NCBI GenBank assembly: GCA_016716135.1
Contig: JADJWX010000002.1
Span: forward strand, 124,001 to 188,000
Source of the DNA: Lewinellaceae bacterium
GTDB taxonomy: Bacteria > Bacteroidota > Bacteroidia > Chitinophagales > Saprospiraceae
Direction: 5' to 3'
Length of the DNA: 64,000 nucleotides
Shown here: in pieces, positions 18,002 to 28,412 of the stretch
How positions within the stretch are numbered: position 1 is the first letter of the stretch
Layout of the letters: each line of letters starts with the position of its first letter
Program-made: the position numbers and the translations under genes
Notes under the pieces: generated by a model
Databases searched by the model: none
What the model was told of the DNA's origin: nothing
The model's input: only the letters and a program-made list of their open reading frames with translations

Positions 18002-20097
18002 ACGGCCTGGATATATCCGCCGTGCACCCACTTATTGGCGCCGATGCGATGCCAGCCATCGCGGCTGGTTTCCAGGAGTTCGACAACTTCGCCCAGATTC
18101 AGGCGGTCGACCCTGGGAAATGCTGTAGATGGCCCCGAGCGTACATTCAGAAAATTGGACGTGACCTTGCCCCGGCGCGTAAGCGCAACCGGTGGCGGCG
18201 CGGCGGCTGCCAGTTCCTGGATGTAGGCGGCGTAGGCATACTGGCCGGTAGCGATCCGCCAGAACCCGGATACGTTTTCCAGCAGGTTTACCACATCGCC
18301 CTGGTTCAACCGGCCCACTTTGGCATAGGCGGTGGAAGGGCCTGAACGTACGTTCAAAAACGTGGAGGTCACCCGGCCGCGCCGGGTACCCGACGTCGGC
18401 GTGCTCACCGGTGGCGTTGTCACTACCGTACCGCCGCCACCGGTAGTGCCTCCGCTGGTGCCGCTGCCCGCACTGCTGCCCAACGTACGCGCCAGCTGCA
18501 CGGCACGAAGCGCATTAATGCGTCCGTAACCGTAAAAGTCGGAGTGCCCCCTGGAATCATAGGTACCGGCCGGGCCGATCTTGTCGGTGCTTTTCTGGAG
18601 AATGTTCCGGATGTCGGCAACCATGAGGTTTGGATTTGCGGTAAGCATCAGGGCGCAAATACCGGCGGCCAGCGGCGCCGAACTGGATGTGCCGCCAAAA
18701 CCGCTCGTGTAGCCCAGCACTACCGAACGCCCGTCGGTGCCCAGATCACAAGTGGCCGTGGTGATCCCGACGCCCGAATCGCCGTTCGTCGGCGCGCAAA
18801 GGAAGGCATTGGGGCCATAAAACGAATAACTCGACCGCTGGTCCAGGCTGTTGGATGCCGTGATGCAAAAACCATCCGGGTGCGCCGCAAAATCGCTCAC
18901 CGCCCTGGGCATGTAATTGGTGGCGGGATTGGCATTGCCGGCGGCAAAAAACATGGGAATGCCGCGCCCGCCGCGCCCTTCACGCGCCACCCGGCGCAGA
19001 AAATTGGAAACATATGTTGACAGCGGCATCGCCTGCGGATAGCCCAGGCTGCACGAAATAACATCGGCGCCGTTGAGCATAGCGTGCTCAAAAGCATTTT
19101 TGATGGCGCTGTCGCTCAGAATTTCAAGTTTGATCAACATGAGTTTGGCATTGGGAGCGGCGCCCATAATGCCCTGGGCATCCCAGGCGCCGGCAGCCAC
19201 TGCAGCACAGGAAGTGCCATGACTGGCCACCCCGAACGTGCCGTTTCCGTAGCTGACATACGGCGAAACATCGGTGTTGCGATTGACGGCATTGAACGGA
19301 CTTCGGATTTTATAACCATCGCCCCGCAATTGCGGATGGTCGGTAGCGAAGCCGGTGTCGATCACGGCAATTTTCAGGTTGCTGTCGCCCAGGCTGCCGA
19401 GGTAACGCCAGGCTTCCCGCACCTTGGCATCGGCGCCCCGCCTGAAATGCGATGCTGCGTACAGGGAATTGGGAACGTCGATAGCCGGAATGGCCTGCCC
19501 GTTGTTTTCGTGGTGCCACTGGGTATTGGTGAAACGGCCGGCCGGCACGGCAAAATCGCGCGATGCCGGAGCCGTGACAAATTCCGGCTCGGCAACGGCA
19601 ACCAGTTCATTTTCCTGGAGCTGAATGGCGCATTTGATCGGGTTGGGCGACAGCGGGGTCACGCTTACCCGGTAGGCGCCGGGCCCTACAATTTCTTTGA
19701 TGCTGAGACCCATGGATTCCAGCAATTCATGCTGTGTCAGTTCGTCGGCGCCGGCTTCAAATTCGATGTACAGATTGCCGGTTGGAATAAGCGGCGTGTC
19801 TTCCTCGCCTTCCACGTGCCAGACGTGCGTGCCGACCGCAACATCGGGCTGTGCGCGCAGGTCATCGAGTTTTTTCCCGATATCGCGTTTGCTGGAAACC
19901 AGTTCGAATCCCTTGAAGTCGGGCGGTGGCGCTGCAACGGCGGTACGTTTTTCGGCGCCTTTTCGCTCGTGGGCTTCCGTGTATTGCACGGCCGCTTCGG
20001 TGTCGCTTTTGGTGACATTGATCTTAACGCCGCCGTAGGTGAAGGTGGCTTTATCTGCTTTTTTCTTGGTCATAGCTGGCTGGTGTTTGACGTTCAA
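17998..20097 (-). CDS. Subtilisin-like S8 peptidase with two bacterial SH3 domains
   Basis: A 699-residue serine protease. The catalytic triad is Asp247 ('IAVIDTGFATDHP'), His293 ('SHGTSCAAVAAG') and Ser471 ('GGTSSSAPLAAG'), with the oxyanion Asn388 in 'FAAGNAN'. An N-terminal region of about 200 residues precedes it and may act as a propeptide-like domain. After the catalytic domain a Gly/Thr/Pro linker leads to two SH3_3 repeats (both contain 'FLNVRSGPSTA'), which bind peptidoglycan or peptides in other proteins. I see no signal peptide: the N-terminus is MNVKHQPAMTKKKADKATF, with a second Met at residue 9. It may be cytoplasmic or exported by a leaderless route. The stop codon lies in a large palindrome. 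Confidence 0.93.
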   Translation of the reverse strand: MNVKHQPAMTKKKADKATFTYGGVKINVTKSDTEAAVQYTEAHERKGAEKRTAVAAPPPDFKGFELVSSKRDIGKKLDDLRAQPDVAVGTHVWHVEGEEDTPLIPTGNLYIEFEAGADELTQHELLESMGLSIKEIVGPGAYRVSVTPLSPNPIKCAIQLQENELVAVAEPEFVTAPASRDFAVPAGRFTNTQWHHENNGQAIPAIDVPNSLYAASHFRRGADAKVREAWRYLGSLGDSNLKIAVIDTGFATDHPQLRGDGYKIRSPFNAVNRNTDVSPYVSYGNGTFGVASHGTSCAAVAAGAWDAQGIMGAAPNAKLMLIKLEILSDSAIKNAFEHAMLNGADVISCSLGYPQAMPLSTYVSNFLRRVAREGRGGRGIPMFFAAGNANPATNYMPRAVSDFAAHPDGFCITASNSLDQRSSYSFYGPNAFLCAPTNGDSGVGITTATCDLGTDGRSVVLGYTSGFGGTSSSAPLAAGICALMLTANPNLMVADIRNILQKSTDKIGPAGTYDSRGHSDFYGYGRINALRAVQLARTLGSSAGSGTSGGTTGGGGTVVTTPPVSTPTSGTRRGRVTSTFLNVRSGPSTAYAKVGRLNQGDVVNLLENVSGFWRIATGQYAYAAYIQELAAAAPPPVALTRRGKVTSNFLNVRSGPSTAFPRVDRLNLGEVVELLETSRDGWHRIGANKWVHGGYIQAV

Positions 20098-20199
20098 CGT
20101 TTACGGCCGGAATGCATTGTCAGACAATCCGGCTAAAGTTGAAAAATAGTCTGTAAAGATCGTATTTCTGGTTCAAACTTCCAGTCCGGGCAAAAAATC

Positions 20200-20655
20200 T
20201 CAATCGCAATCGCGGCGACGCGTATCGATAATGTACTGGATTTTCCAACCGGCGCCGGTATCGACCAACTGAAAGGAGTTGGTGCCGCAGTGGCGGAGTT
20301 GACCGTTGAGGTAAAAGCGGTAGGGCGTCCAAACGCTGGCCAGCCGTGTTTCAAAATGGATAGCGGCAAATTCGATCTGCTCGTCAATTTTGTTTGCCGA
20401 AGGCGTACAAACAAAACGTACGAAAGCCTCAAAGTCCTCCGTGCGCACCTGGAGGCCGCCCGTCTGGTCGGGCGCAATGGTTTGCAGCAGCGGGGTTTCC
20501 GTACAGCTGCTGCGCAGCAGGGTGCTGTCGCCGGTTTCCATGCCTTCAAAAAATTGGTTGATCACCGTTTTGATCGCCGCTTCCTGATCTTGTGCCAGGG
20601 CGGTATTCAGGGAGAAAACTGTGGTGAAAACGAGTACAAATCGGAACAAATTCAT
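20200..20655 (-). CDS. Exported NTF2/SnoaL-like (lumazine-binding-like) protein
   Basis: A 151-residue protein from the Met at 20655, chosen because it opens a clean signal peptide (MNLFRFVLVFTTVFSLNTALAQ). The mature part, 'EAAIKTVINQFFEGMETGDSTLLRSSC... FVRFVCTP... GQLRHCGTNSFQLVDTGAGWKIQYIIDTRRR', fits the small cone-shaped NTF2-like fold seen in putative lumazine-binding proteins of Bacteroidota. It is probably periplasmic. The function is unknown; it may bind a small ligand. The frame is open 90 bp further upstream, but that extension has no protein-like character. Confidence 0.82.
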   Translation of the reverse strand: MNLFRFVLVFTTVFSLNTALAQDQEAAIKTVINQFFEGMETGDSTLLRSSCTETPLLQTIAPDQTGGLQVRTEDFEAFVRFVCTPSANKIDEQIEFAAIHFETRLASVWTPYRFYLNGQLRHCGTNSFQLVDTGAGWKIQYIIDTRRRDCD

Positions 20656-20890
20656 GTGTTTCAGGTTGTTTGATGCAAAGGTGGCCGATTCGGAAACGTT
20701 GATTTTTGTTTTTCGATAAAATCGGGGAGTTCGGCAGCTGTTCACTTGTTTACGCTAATCTGCCGTATCTTGCGCCGCCTTGTTTTTTGTACGGATTTGC
20801 GGTGTTCCGACGCGCGGTTGTGCTCGTTTTGAAAACCGGCCCTCCAACGGTTTCCATGCTCGCAGGCTTAATTTCAATGTTAAAATTTTT

Positions 20891-21199
20891 GTGGACGTGC
20901 AGTCTTCGTTTGACGCTTTAATAGATTCAGAAACCCTGGTCCTGGTCGACTTTCATGCTTCCTGGTGCGGCCCCTGCCGGGCCATGGAGCCCGTTTTGGA
21001 TAGCCTGCAACAAGATTTTGGCGACCGGGTACGTATCCACAAAATTGATGTGGATGAGGATACCGACCTGGCAGTACGCCTGAAGGTGATGGGTGTGCCT
21101 ACGTTTATGTTGTACCGAAACGGGCAGGAACTGTGGCGTCAACCGGGTGTTTTAACGAAGGATGCCCTCAAAAAAGTGATCGAAGCGGCTGAATCATGA
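20891..21199 (+). CDS. Thioredoxin
   Basis: A small thioredoxin-fold protein with the active site 'FHASWCGPCRAMEP', the cis-Pro loop 'VMGVPTFMLYRNG' and the usual C-terminal helix. It reduces protein disulfides in the cytoplasm. The start is uncertain: an ATG at 20780 adds 37 residues that look untranslated, while in-frame GTG codons at 20891 and 20897 give VDVQSSFDALI. An ATG at 20877 (MLK...) would be in frame if one T were missing from the T-run at about 20886, in keeping with other homopolymer indels here. Its TGA overlaps the next ATG (21196-21199), so it is coupled to the VanY gene. Confidence 0.9.
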   Translation: MDVQSSFDALIDSETLVLVDFHASWCGPCRAMEPVLDSLQQDFGDRVRIHKIDVDEDTDLAVRLKVMGVPTFMLYRNGQELWRQPGVLTKDALKKVIEAAES

Positions 21200-22096
21200 A
21201 GCGGATCGTTCTTTCTGTGACCAGTATTTTATTGTTGTCGTTTGCTTTTGCAAGCTGCGGCCCGGAGGCGCAAACCGGCGCCGTGTTTTCCAAATACAGC
21301 GCGCACGCTTGTGCAGCTCCTTCGCCGGCAGATACCCTGCCGCCCGACCGGATTGAAAAAATCAAGGATTCCGAAATGATCCGACTGGAAGAAGGCGTGG
21401 CTTCGGGAGTTCCGGCCGACGACCCTGAATCCGACGCCCAACGCCATTTTTTACTCGGAAAATTTGATCCGGCCAAACATCCCGGCTTTGTAGCCATCGG
21501 ACCGCCCTACGCCAACCGCAAGGGGTTGTTTTTGCAACGCGAAGCCTACGCAGCGTTTAAAAAAATGGCTGACGCTGCCCGAAAAGACGGCGTTGTGCTG
21601 ACCATCATTTCTGCCACCCGCAACTTTGATTACCAGAAAAACATCTGGGAAAAAAAGTGGACCAACCTCCAAACACAGGTCAAAGCGCCCAAAGACCGGG
21701 CGCTTAAAATTCTGGAATACTCGGCCATGCCGGGCACCTCGCGCCATCACTGGGGAACCGATATCGACCTGAACGACCTCAACAATGCCGCCTTCAACCC
21801 CGGCGGCGCCCAGGCACGCATGTACGCCTGGATGCAAGAACACGCTGCCAAATACGGCTACTGCCAACCCTATACCGAAAAACGAACAGCGCCCGACGGG
21901 CTACAATGAAGAAAAATGGCATTGGTCGTACCGGCCAATTGCCGATTCGCTGCTCCGGCAGTACGAAATCTCTGTCACCGATGCTATGATTTCCGGTTTT
22001 CAGGGCGCCGAAAACGCCCGGACGATTGGTGTCGTTCAAAATTATGTTTTGGGCGTAGCCTGCAAAAACGAACCGGCAACCAGCACAAAAAAATAA
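21196..22096 (+). CDS. VanY-type D-alanyl-D-alanine carboxypeptidase lipoprotein, one frameshift
   Basis: A peptidase of the M15B/VanY family in two frames (21196-21909 and about 21880-22096). A lipoprotein signal ends in the lipobox 'FAFASCG'. The fold is marked by 'ISATRNFDYQKNIWEKKW', 'SAMPGTSRHHWGTDIDLNDL' (first His and Asp zinc ligands) and, after the shift, 'TGYNEEKWHWSYRP' with the second zinc His. It trims D-Ala from peptidoglycan stems at the envelope. The shift near 21885 lies at an A-run (one extra or two missing bases) and cuts between zinc ligands, so a real frameshift would kill the enzyme; a sequencing indel is more likely. It overlaps the thioredoxin gene by 4 bp. Confidence 0.88.
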
Positions 22097-22103
22097 TCGA
22101 ATT

Positions 22104-22661
22104 TTGGCTTACACAGAATCAACCATGCTACCGCTGGGCACGCAGGCCCCGGATTTTGAACTGCCCGATACGGTCAGCGGCAAAATGGTTCGCCTGCGCG
22201 ACATTGCGTCTCCCAAGGCCACGGTAGTCATGTTTTTATGCAATCACTGCCCTTACGTGTTGTATGTAAATGAAGAAATTGTGCGCCTGGCCAACGAATA
22301 CCAGGCCCTGGGCGTATCGTTTGCCGGCATCAGCAGCAATGACGCCACGGCATACCCGGAAGACGGCCCCGAACAGATGCGTGCACACGCCCGCGCAGTC
22401 GGCTATCCCTTTCCGTACCTTTACGACGAAACCCAGGAGGTTGCCCGGGCCTACGATGCCGCCTGCACCCCCGATTTTTATGTTTTTGACGGCGACATGA
22501 AACTGGCCTACCGCGGCCAACTCGACAGTAGCCGCCCCAAACGCAACCCCGGCCCCGTGACAGGCGACGATTTGCGCGCAGCATTGGACGCCGTGTTGTC
22601 CGGGCAGGCGCCCGATCCGGTCCAGCGCCCCTCCGGAGGCTGTAACATTAAGTGGAAATAA
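22104..22661 (+). CDS. Peroxiredoxin/thioredoxin-like (AhpC-TSA fold) protein
   Basis: A 185-residue AhpC/TSA-type thioredoxin-fold protein: 'MLPLGTQAPDFELPDTVSGKMVRLRD', an unusual 'FLCNHCPYV' CxxC active site, and 'TPDFYVFDGDMKLAYRGQLDSSRP'. This CNHCPYV type is widespread and annotated as thioredoxin-family or peroxiredoxin-like. The start is taken as TTG at 22104 because homologous proteins begin MALTxSxMLPLG; an ATG at 22125 is the alternative. It begins 7 bp after the VanY stop and ends 9 bp before nadC, so thioredoxin, VanY, this gene and nadC may form one operon. Confidence 0.88.
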   Translation: MAYTESTMLPLGTQAPDFELPDTVSGKMVRLRDIASPKATVVMFLCNHCPYVLYVNEEIVRLANEYQALGVSFAGISSNDATAYPEDGPEQMRAHARAVGYPFPYLYDETQEVARAYDAACTPDFYVFDGDMKLAYRGQLDSSRPKRNPGPVTGDDLRAALDAVLSGQAPDPVQRPSGGCNIKWK

Positions 22662-22670
22662 AACGAAACC

Positions 22671-23531
22671 ATGCGTCCAGAACAAATTACCAACCAGCAA
22701 ATCCAGGATTTTATCAAAACCGCCCTGTACGAAGACGTGCGCGACGGCGACCACAGCTCCATGGCAACGATTCCTGCCGGAAACCGCAGTAAAGCTGCGC
22801 TCAAAGTGAAAGATTACGGCGTGATTGCTGGTGTGGAACTGGCTGCTGAAATTTTCAGGCACGTTGACCCGGAGAGCAACATCACGATACACAAACCTGA
22901 CGGCACCGATATTTTGTACGGCGAAATTGCTTTCGAGGTAGAAGGCAATACCCGCGCCCTGCTCCAGGCCGAGCGCCTGGTGCTCAACACCATGCAACGC
23001 ATGAGCGGTATCGCCACCCTGTCGAGCCGCTTTGCCTTCGAAGTGGGCGACCTGCCCGTGAAAGTGCTCGATACCCGCAAAACCACGCCCCTGATTCGTT
23101 TTTTGGAAAAATGGGCGGTCAAAATCGGCGGCTGCGAAAACTACCGCTGGGGTCTGTACGACTGGATCATGATCAAAGACAACCACGTAGACGCCAGCGG
23201 CGGTATCAAACCGGCCGTCGAACGCGCCCGGGCCTACCTGAAGGAGAAAAACCTCGACCTGAACATCACCCTCGAAGTCCGCAACCTGGTGGAAGTGCAC
23301 CAGGCGCTGGAAGTGGGCGGCATTACCCGCCTGATGTTCGACAACTTTGAAATTCCGATCCTGGCTGAAGCCGTGGCTACGGTCGACAAACATTTTGAAA
23401 CGGAAGCCTCGGGGGGGATCAACCTGTTTAACGTGCGGAAATATGCACAAACGGGGGTCAATTACGTGTCGGCCGGCGCGCTTACGCATTCTGCCCAACC
23501 GTTGGATATGAGCCTTAAAATTGTGGGTTAA
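22671..23531 (+). CDS. nadC: Nicotinate-nucleotide diphosphorylase (carboxylating)
   Basis: Quinolinate phosphoribosyltransferase, the third step of de novo NAD synthesis. Its 286 residues match the family. Signature stretches are 'ALYEDVRDGDHSS', 'ERLVLNTMQRMSGIAT', 'VKVLDTRKTTPLIRFLEKWAVKIGGCENYRWGLYDWIMIKDNH' (PRPP and quinolinate binding), 'ITLEVRNLVEV', 'IRLMFDN'-type phosphate loop and 'SGGINLFNVRKYAQTGVNYVSAGALTHS'. It sits at the end of the thioredoxin/VanY run. Confidence 0.96.
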   Translation: MRPEQITNQQIQDFIKTALYEDVRDGDHSSMATIPAGNRSKAALKVKDYGVIAGVELAAEIFRHVDPESNITIHKPDGTDILYGEIAFEVEGNTRALLQAERLVLNTMQRMSGIATLSSRFAFEVGDLPVKVLDTRKTTPLIRFLEKWAVKIGGCENYRWGLYDWIMIKDNHVDASGGIKPAVERARAYLKEKNLDLNITLEVRNLVEVHQALEVGGITRLMFDNFEIPILAEAVATVDKHFETEASGGINLFNVRKYAQTGVNYVSAGALTHSAQPLDMSLKIVG

Positions 23532-23627
23532 CGAGTTGCGTGGCACAACACCCATGAAACAATAACCATCCGGTATGCCGTAGGGTCAACCGCGAGGGTC
23601 GCTCCCTACACAAAACATCAAAACAAT

Positions 23628-24056
23628 ATGACCGTCGACGCATTTTACGGCTATGCCTCCGTCCTGATTTTTGTTCCCTGGCTGCTGTTGATTGCCGCAC
23701 CCAATTGGCGTTTTACCGAGCCGGTGGCTTTTGCCTCGGCATTGTTGCTTTCCCTGGTAGCGGCCTGGTTTACCTTTCATTATTTGACAAACGGCGAGGC
23801 CGGCGGCAGTTTGTTGTCGCTGGAAGGGTTGAAAAACCTGTTCCGCAATCAGGCCATGGTGCTCACGGGCTGGTTCAATTATTTGTCGTTTTGCCTGTTG
23901 GTCGGCATCTGGCAGGTGCACGACGCCCGGCAGGAAAAAATTGCGCACCTGGCCGTTGTGCCCGGCCTGATCCTGACCATGCTGGCCGGCCCGGCGGGTT
24001 TGCTGGTGTATTTGCTGGTGCGTGCGGTGCGCAAGGGGAAATGGGAAGTTGGGTGA
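23628..24056 (+). CDS. ABA4-like (DUF4281) membrane protein
   Basis: A 142-residue protein with four predicted TM helices. The motif set 'FRNQAMVLTGWFNYLSFCLLVGIWQVHDA' followed by 'HLAVVPGLILTMLAGPAGLLVYLLVR' is that of the ABA4-like family, whose plant member acts in neoxanthin/abscisic-acid synthesis. In bacteria the role is unknown, possibly in carotenoid or lipid metabolism. It follows nadC by 96 bp and has an inverted-repeat element immediately downstream. Confidence 0.82.
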   Translation: MTVDAFYGYASVLIFVPWLLLIAAPNWRFTEPVAFASALLLSLVAAWFTFHYLTNGEAGGSLLSLEGLKNLFRNQAMVLTGWFNYLSFCLLVGIWQVHDARQEKIAHLAVVPGLILTMLAGPAGLLVYLLVRAVRKGKWEVG

Positions 24057-24071
24057 AGGCGTACCCTCATC

Positions 24072-24240
24072 TACTCGGAGTTGTGTCAAAAGTCGCTGCG
24101 GAAAATTTCCCGCCGTAGATTGTTCTTTTTCACCGCGGAGACGCCAAGACGCCAAGTATAATCCTCCGCGTCTTGGCGTCTTTGCGGTGAAAAATTTGTC
24201 GCGTTTTTCGCGAGGAACCCTTGTGACACAACCCCGAGTA
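24072..24240. repeat. Nested inverted repeat between the ABA4-like gene and a T9SS cargo gene
   Basis: Outer arms are 24072-24088 (TACTCGGAGTTGTGTCA) and 24224-24240, with two mismatches. Inside lies a second inverted repeat: 24127-24156 (contains TCACCGCGGAGACGCC) against 24172-24194 (CTTGGCGTCTTTGCGGTGA). The 250-bp gap 24057-24309 otherwise holds nothing recognised. Confidence 0.85.
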
Positions 24241-24309
24241 CCCTCACATTTCCGAAGTATTTGTATTTTGCAGGGGTTACTAAATTGCTAACCACAAAAT
24301 ACACTGCCT

Positions 24310-25518
24310 GTGAAACAGCTCCTGCCACTCACCTTTCTCGCCCTTTCCATTCCCGCTTCCGCCCAACTTTTTGTCGATACCAAGAACTATAGCGCGGAAG
24401 AACTGGTCATGGACTTTTTCGATGGTAATTGCGTCGAAATCCTTGCAGTAGAATACATCGGCCAACCCAAACAAAAGTCTTTTTTTGAAGGTTCGCAAAG
24501 CGGCCTGGGCGTGAATGCCGGAATTATCCTTGCGACCGGAGACGTATCCGTGGCAGTAGGGCCTAACCTTGTGCAAAACGCAACCGGGGGCTCCATCATT
24601 CCATTCCCGGCCAACAGCTCAGCGTTCGGTCAGTTGGTTCAATCAATTGGTGGAGCAAGTTTCGACTGGTCGGTGTTGCACATCACGCTTGTACCGCATA
24701 TTGACTCCCTGGGTTTCAGGTACGTTTTTGCTTCGGAAGAATACTGCGAATACGTTGGCACCCAATACAATGATGTATTTGGCTTTTTGATCTCCGGCCC
24801 GGGAATTTCCGGCGTGCAGAATATCGCCCTGATAGGGCTTTGCGGCCAGCAGCCCTCTACCGACCCCATGCACGAATGGGTAGAATACGATGGTACCACA
24901 ACTGTACTTACTGCCAACGCAAATGTTATCCCGGATTCAGCTTACGAAATATGGATCGGCATTGCAGATATTGCCGACGGAAATTACAGTTCCGGTATTT
25001 TCCTCAGCATCGAAAGCCTCTGCGGTGACAGCCTGCTCAACCCGGTTTCGGCTTTTCAGGCAGTGACCAACGGCAACACGGTAACATTTGACAACGCCAC
25101 CAAATACGCCACGGCCTGGCACTGGGATTTTGGCGACGGCGCAACCTCCACCGAGCGTTTCCCGGAACATACGTACGCCAGCCTCGGCCAACTGTACACC
25201 GTCCGGCTCGTGGCCACCAACTATTGCTGCGCCGATACGCTGTACGCCACCGTGGGCGGCATGTCGGCAACCGGCGCCCCCGCACAGCCCGCCTGCCGGG
25301 TGTACCCGACCCGCTTCAACGACCTGCTGACGGTTGAACTGCCCGGACAGGTGCAGGATGCCCGCTTGCAGGTCACAGATGTGACCGGAAAAGTTGTACT
25401 GCAACAGCCGCTAACCGGCAAGGCCGTGCTGAACACGGGGACCTTCCCTGCCGGCGCGTACATTTTGGAAATATCGGCATCCAACGGCTGGCACTGGGTG
25501 CACCGGGTTTTCAAATGA
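24310..25518 (+). CDS. Secreted choice-of-anchor L / PKD protein with T9SS sorting domain
   Basis: A 402-residue exported protein that starts at GTG (signal MKQLLPLTFLALSIPASAQ). Residues about 20-235 form a choice-of-anchor-L domain: 'VEYIGQPKQKSFFEG', 'GIILATGDVSVAVGPN' and 'FRYVFASEEYCEYVGTQYNDVFGFLISGPGI' are diagnostic. A PKD domain follows ('TAWHWDFGDGATSTERFPEHTY'), and the last 80 residues (CRVYPTRFNDLLTVELPG... GAYILEIS) are a type A T9SS sorting domain. It is therefore exported, cleaved and attached or released by T9SS; the function is unknown, possibly surface adhesion. It stands alone between a foldback repeat and the helicase gene. Confidence 0.9.
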   Translation: MKQLLPLTFLALSIPASAQLFVDTKNYSAEELVMDFFDGNCVEILAVEYIGQPKQKSFFEGSQSGLGVNAGIILATGDVSVAVGPNLVQNATGGSIIPFPANSSAFGQLVQSIGGASFDWSVLHITLVPHIDSLGFRYVFASEEYCEYVGTQYNDVFGFLISGPGISGVQNIALIGLCGQQPSTDPMHEWVEYDGTTTVLTANANVIPDSAYEIWIGIADIADGNYSSGIFLSIESLCGDSLLNPVSAFQAVTNGNTVTFDNATKYATAWHWDFGDGATSTERFPEHTYASLGQLYTVRLVATNYCCADTLYATVGGMSATGAPAQPACRVYPTRFNDLLTVELPGQVQDARLQVTDVTGKVVLQQPLTGKAVLNTGTFPAGAYILEISASNGWHWVHRVFK

Positions 25519-25721
25519 TCTGGAGGGGCAGTACGAAATCGTTAAAAAAATAGCGCGAATTTTCACCACCTTTGCTGCATAACTGCGGCATGATTACTAT
25601 GTTGAATCGGTGAAAATTGAACTTGTGCAGTAAGTTTTCCCCTGCTTTTGCCGCAGACACACACAACCGGTTTCCTGAAAAAACAATTTGGGCGCCGCCG
25701 CTGACCATAAATTTTACACCC

Positions 25722-27008
<1,287 letters not shown>

Positions 27009-27026
27009 TTGGCCACACACTTGCAG

Positions 27027-27329
27027 CTACATTTTTTCACCTTTGACCAAAAGGACCGACCGCACGGATTCATTTTTCAAGTGCATAAATTCCAGGCGGC
27101 GGTCATCTTTCAGAAAGTTTTCCAGGTCGTTTTCCGAGTCAAAGGAAATAAAGTGAATTTCATAAGGTTTGTCCGTTTCCCCGGAAACGAAGGCCTCCGG
27201 AGCCGGTCGTAGCCGGTACAAAATCTGCCCCCGGTAGTATTCCATTAGCGGTATGGCTAAATCCTCAAACTGGTGGAACAGCTGCTCTTTTCCGGGTTCA
27301 ACAAAAATCAGTTGGGTGAGGTAGATCAT
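27027..27329 (-). CDS. Small DUF1330-like alpha/beta-barrel protein
   Basis: A 100-residue cytoplasmic protein from the Met at 27329 (MIYLTQLIFVEPGKEQLFHQFED). The pattern of a first strand, 'FEDLAIPLMEYYRGQILYRLRP', 'PYEIHFISFDSENDLENFLKDDRR' and the final strand 'SVRSVLLVKGE' fits the dimeric ferredoxin-like fold of DUF1330 and related proteins. The function is unknown. It lies downstream of the SDR gene on the same strand, separated by a nested palindrome. The frame is open further upstream, but that part overlaps the palindrome and is not protein-like. Confidence 0.72.
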   Translation of the reverse strand: MIYLTQLIFVEPGKEQLFHQFEDLAIPLMEYYRGQILYRLRPAPEAFVSGETDKPYEIHFISFDSENDLENFLKDDRRLEFMHLKNESVRSVLLVKGEKM

Positions 27330-27392
27330 GTTTTTTCTATGCTTGTGAACATGTAAATTGCTTGTGCTGCGGGAAATTATACTTGAAGTAAG

Positions 27393-27487
27393 GTGGTTTG
27401 CGAACGTGATGATGCCGGGCGTATTGTCGGCGTGACTTTGAGTCACGCCGACAATAGATGAATCGCCTCCGATTTTTCGCAAACCAC
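27393..27487. repeat. Nested palindrome with a 33-bp hairpin at its centre
   Basis: Outer 12-bp arms are 27393-27404 (GTGGTTTGCGAA) and 27476-27487. At the centre, 27423-27455 is a perfect hairpin with a 15-bp arm ATTGTCGGCGTGACT and a TTG loop. The 15+3+15 design and the GACT/AGTC flanks of the loop are shared with the ACTCGTCC family, but the outer stem sequence is different. Confidence 0.88.
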
Positions 27488-27506
27488 TTTCCGCCGGGTA
27501 TAAGCC

Positions 27507-28337
27507 TTAGTAAACCGCCCCTTCCGCGATAGCCCGGCTTTGCTCCAGATCGGCGCGCACACTTTCCAGTTTCATGCCAATGGTAACCAGGGCTGTTTTA
27601 CCCAGCGGCAGCCGCAGTGGAGGATTTTCCATACCGGCCAGCGCAAAGATCGCTTCGGCCGCTTTGACCGGGTCGCCTTCCTGCTTGCCGTCTACGGCTT
27701 TGATTCTGGTGCGGAAAAAACCGGCAGTTTCGGCGTAGTCCGGAATAATTTTTTTTGCCAGCACAAAACCGTCGTGGGCAAATTTGGTGCGAAAGGGCCC
27801 GGGTTCCACGATCGTCAGTTTGACCCCAAGCGGCGCCAGCTCCTGCGCCAGCGCTTCGCTAATTCCTTCGAGCGCAAATTTACTGGCGTTGTAGATGCCA
27901 AAACCGGCAAAGGCTTTCAGGCCGCCGTGTGAGGATATTTGCACAATATGCCCCTGACGCTGTTGGCGAAAAAGGGGCAGAAATGCCTGGGTAATTTTCA
28001 GCGCGCCGAAAAAATTGGTTTCAAAAACGGCCCGCACCTCGTCCATGCCGGCTTCTTCAATGGCCCCGCCAAACCCTACGCCGGCGTTATTGACCAGCAC
28101 ATCCAGACGGCCGAAATCGGCAGTTACACGCCGAGCGACTTCAGCGGCTTGTGTCTCGTTTGTCACGTCAAGTTGGTAAGCCATTCCATTGTTTTTGTGC
28201 ACCTGATTAAATGCCAATACCTGCTTCTCCTGCCGGAATGTGCCAATCACAAAATCGCCTTTTTGCAACGCGGCTTCGGCCAATGCCTTGCCTAATCCGC
28301 TCGAAATGCCTGTGATAAACCAGATTTTTTGATACAT
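27507..28337 (-). CDS. Short-chain dehydrogenase/reductase
   Basis: A classical SDR of 276 residues from the Met at 28337 (MYQKIWFITGISSGLGKALAEAAL). The NAD(P)-binding motif is 'TGISSGLG', followed by 'NNAGVG', catalytic Ser in 'IVQISSHGG' and 'YNASKFALEG' with catalytic Tyr and Lys. 'PGPFRTKF' is the later loop. It is a probable NADPH-dependent oxidoreductase of unknown substrate. The AraC-type regulator just upstream on the same strand, 75 bp away, is the likely regulator. Confidence 0.94.
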   Translation of the reverse strand: MYQKIWFITGISSGLGKALAEAALQKGDFVIGTFRQEKQVLAFNQVHKNNGMAYQLDVTNETQAAEVARRVTADFGRLDVLVNNAGVGFGGAIEEAGMDEVRAVFETNFFGALKITQAFLPLFRQQRQGHIVQISSHGGLKAFAGFGIYNASKFALEGISEALAQELAPLGVKLTIVEPGPFRTKFAHDGFVLAKKIIPDYAETAGFFRTRIKAVDGKQEGDPVKAAEAIFALAGMENPPLRLPLGKTALVTIGMKLESVRADLEQSRAIAEGAVY

Positions 28338-28412
28338 GGAACACGTATTTTTGAATAGAAAAATAATGGGACAAAGATGCCGGCCCACACGCCTTCCGGG
28401 TTATGACATATC

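Noticed and set aside
22236..23555. 439-codon minus-strand ORF across the peroxiredoxin-like gene and nadC
   Set aside because: A mirror of two well-supported genes in GC-rich DNA; its translation is low-complexity His/Val/Phe-rich with no domain.
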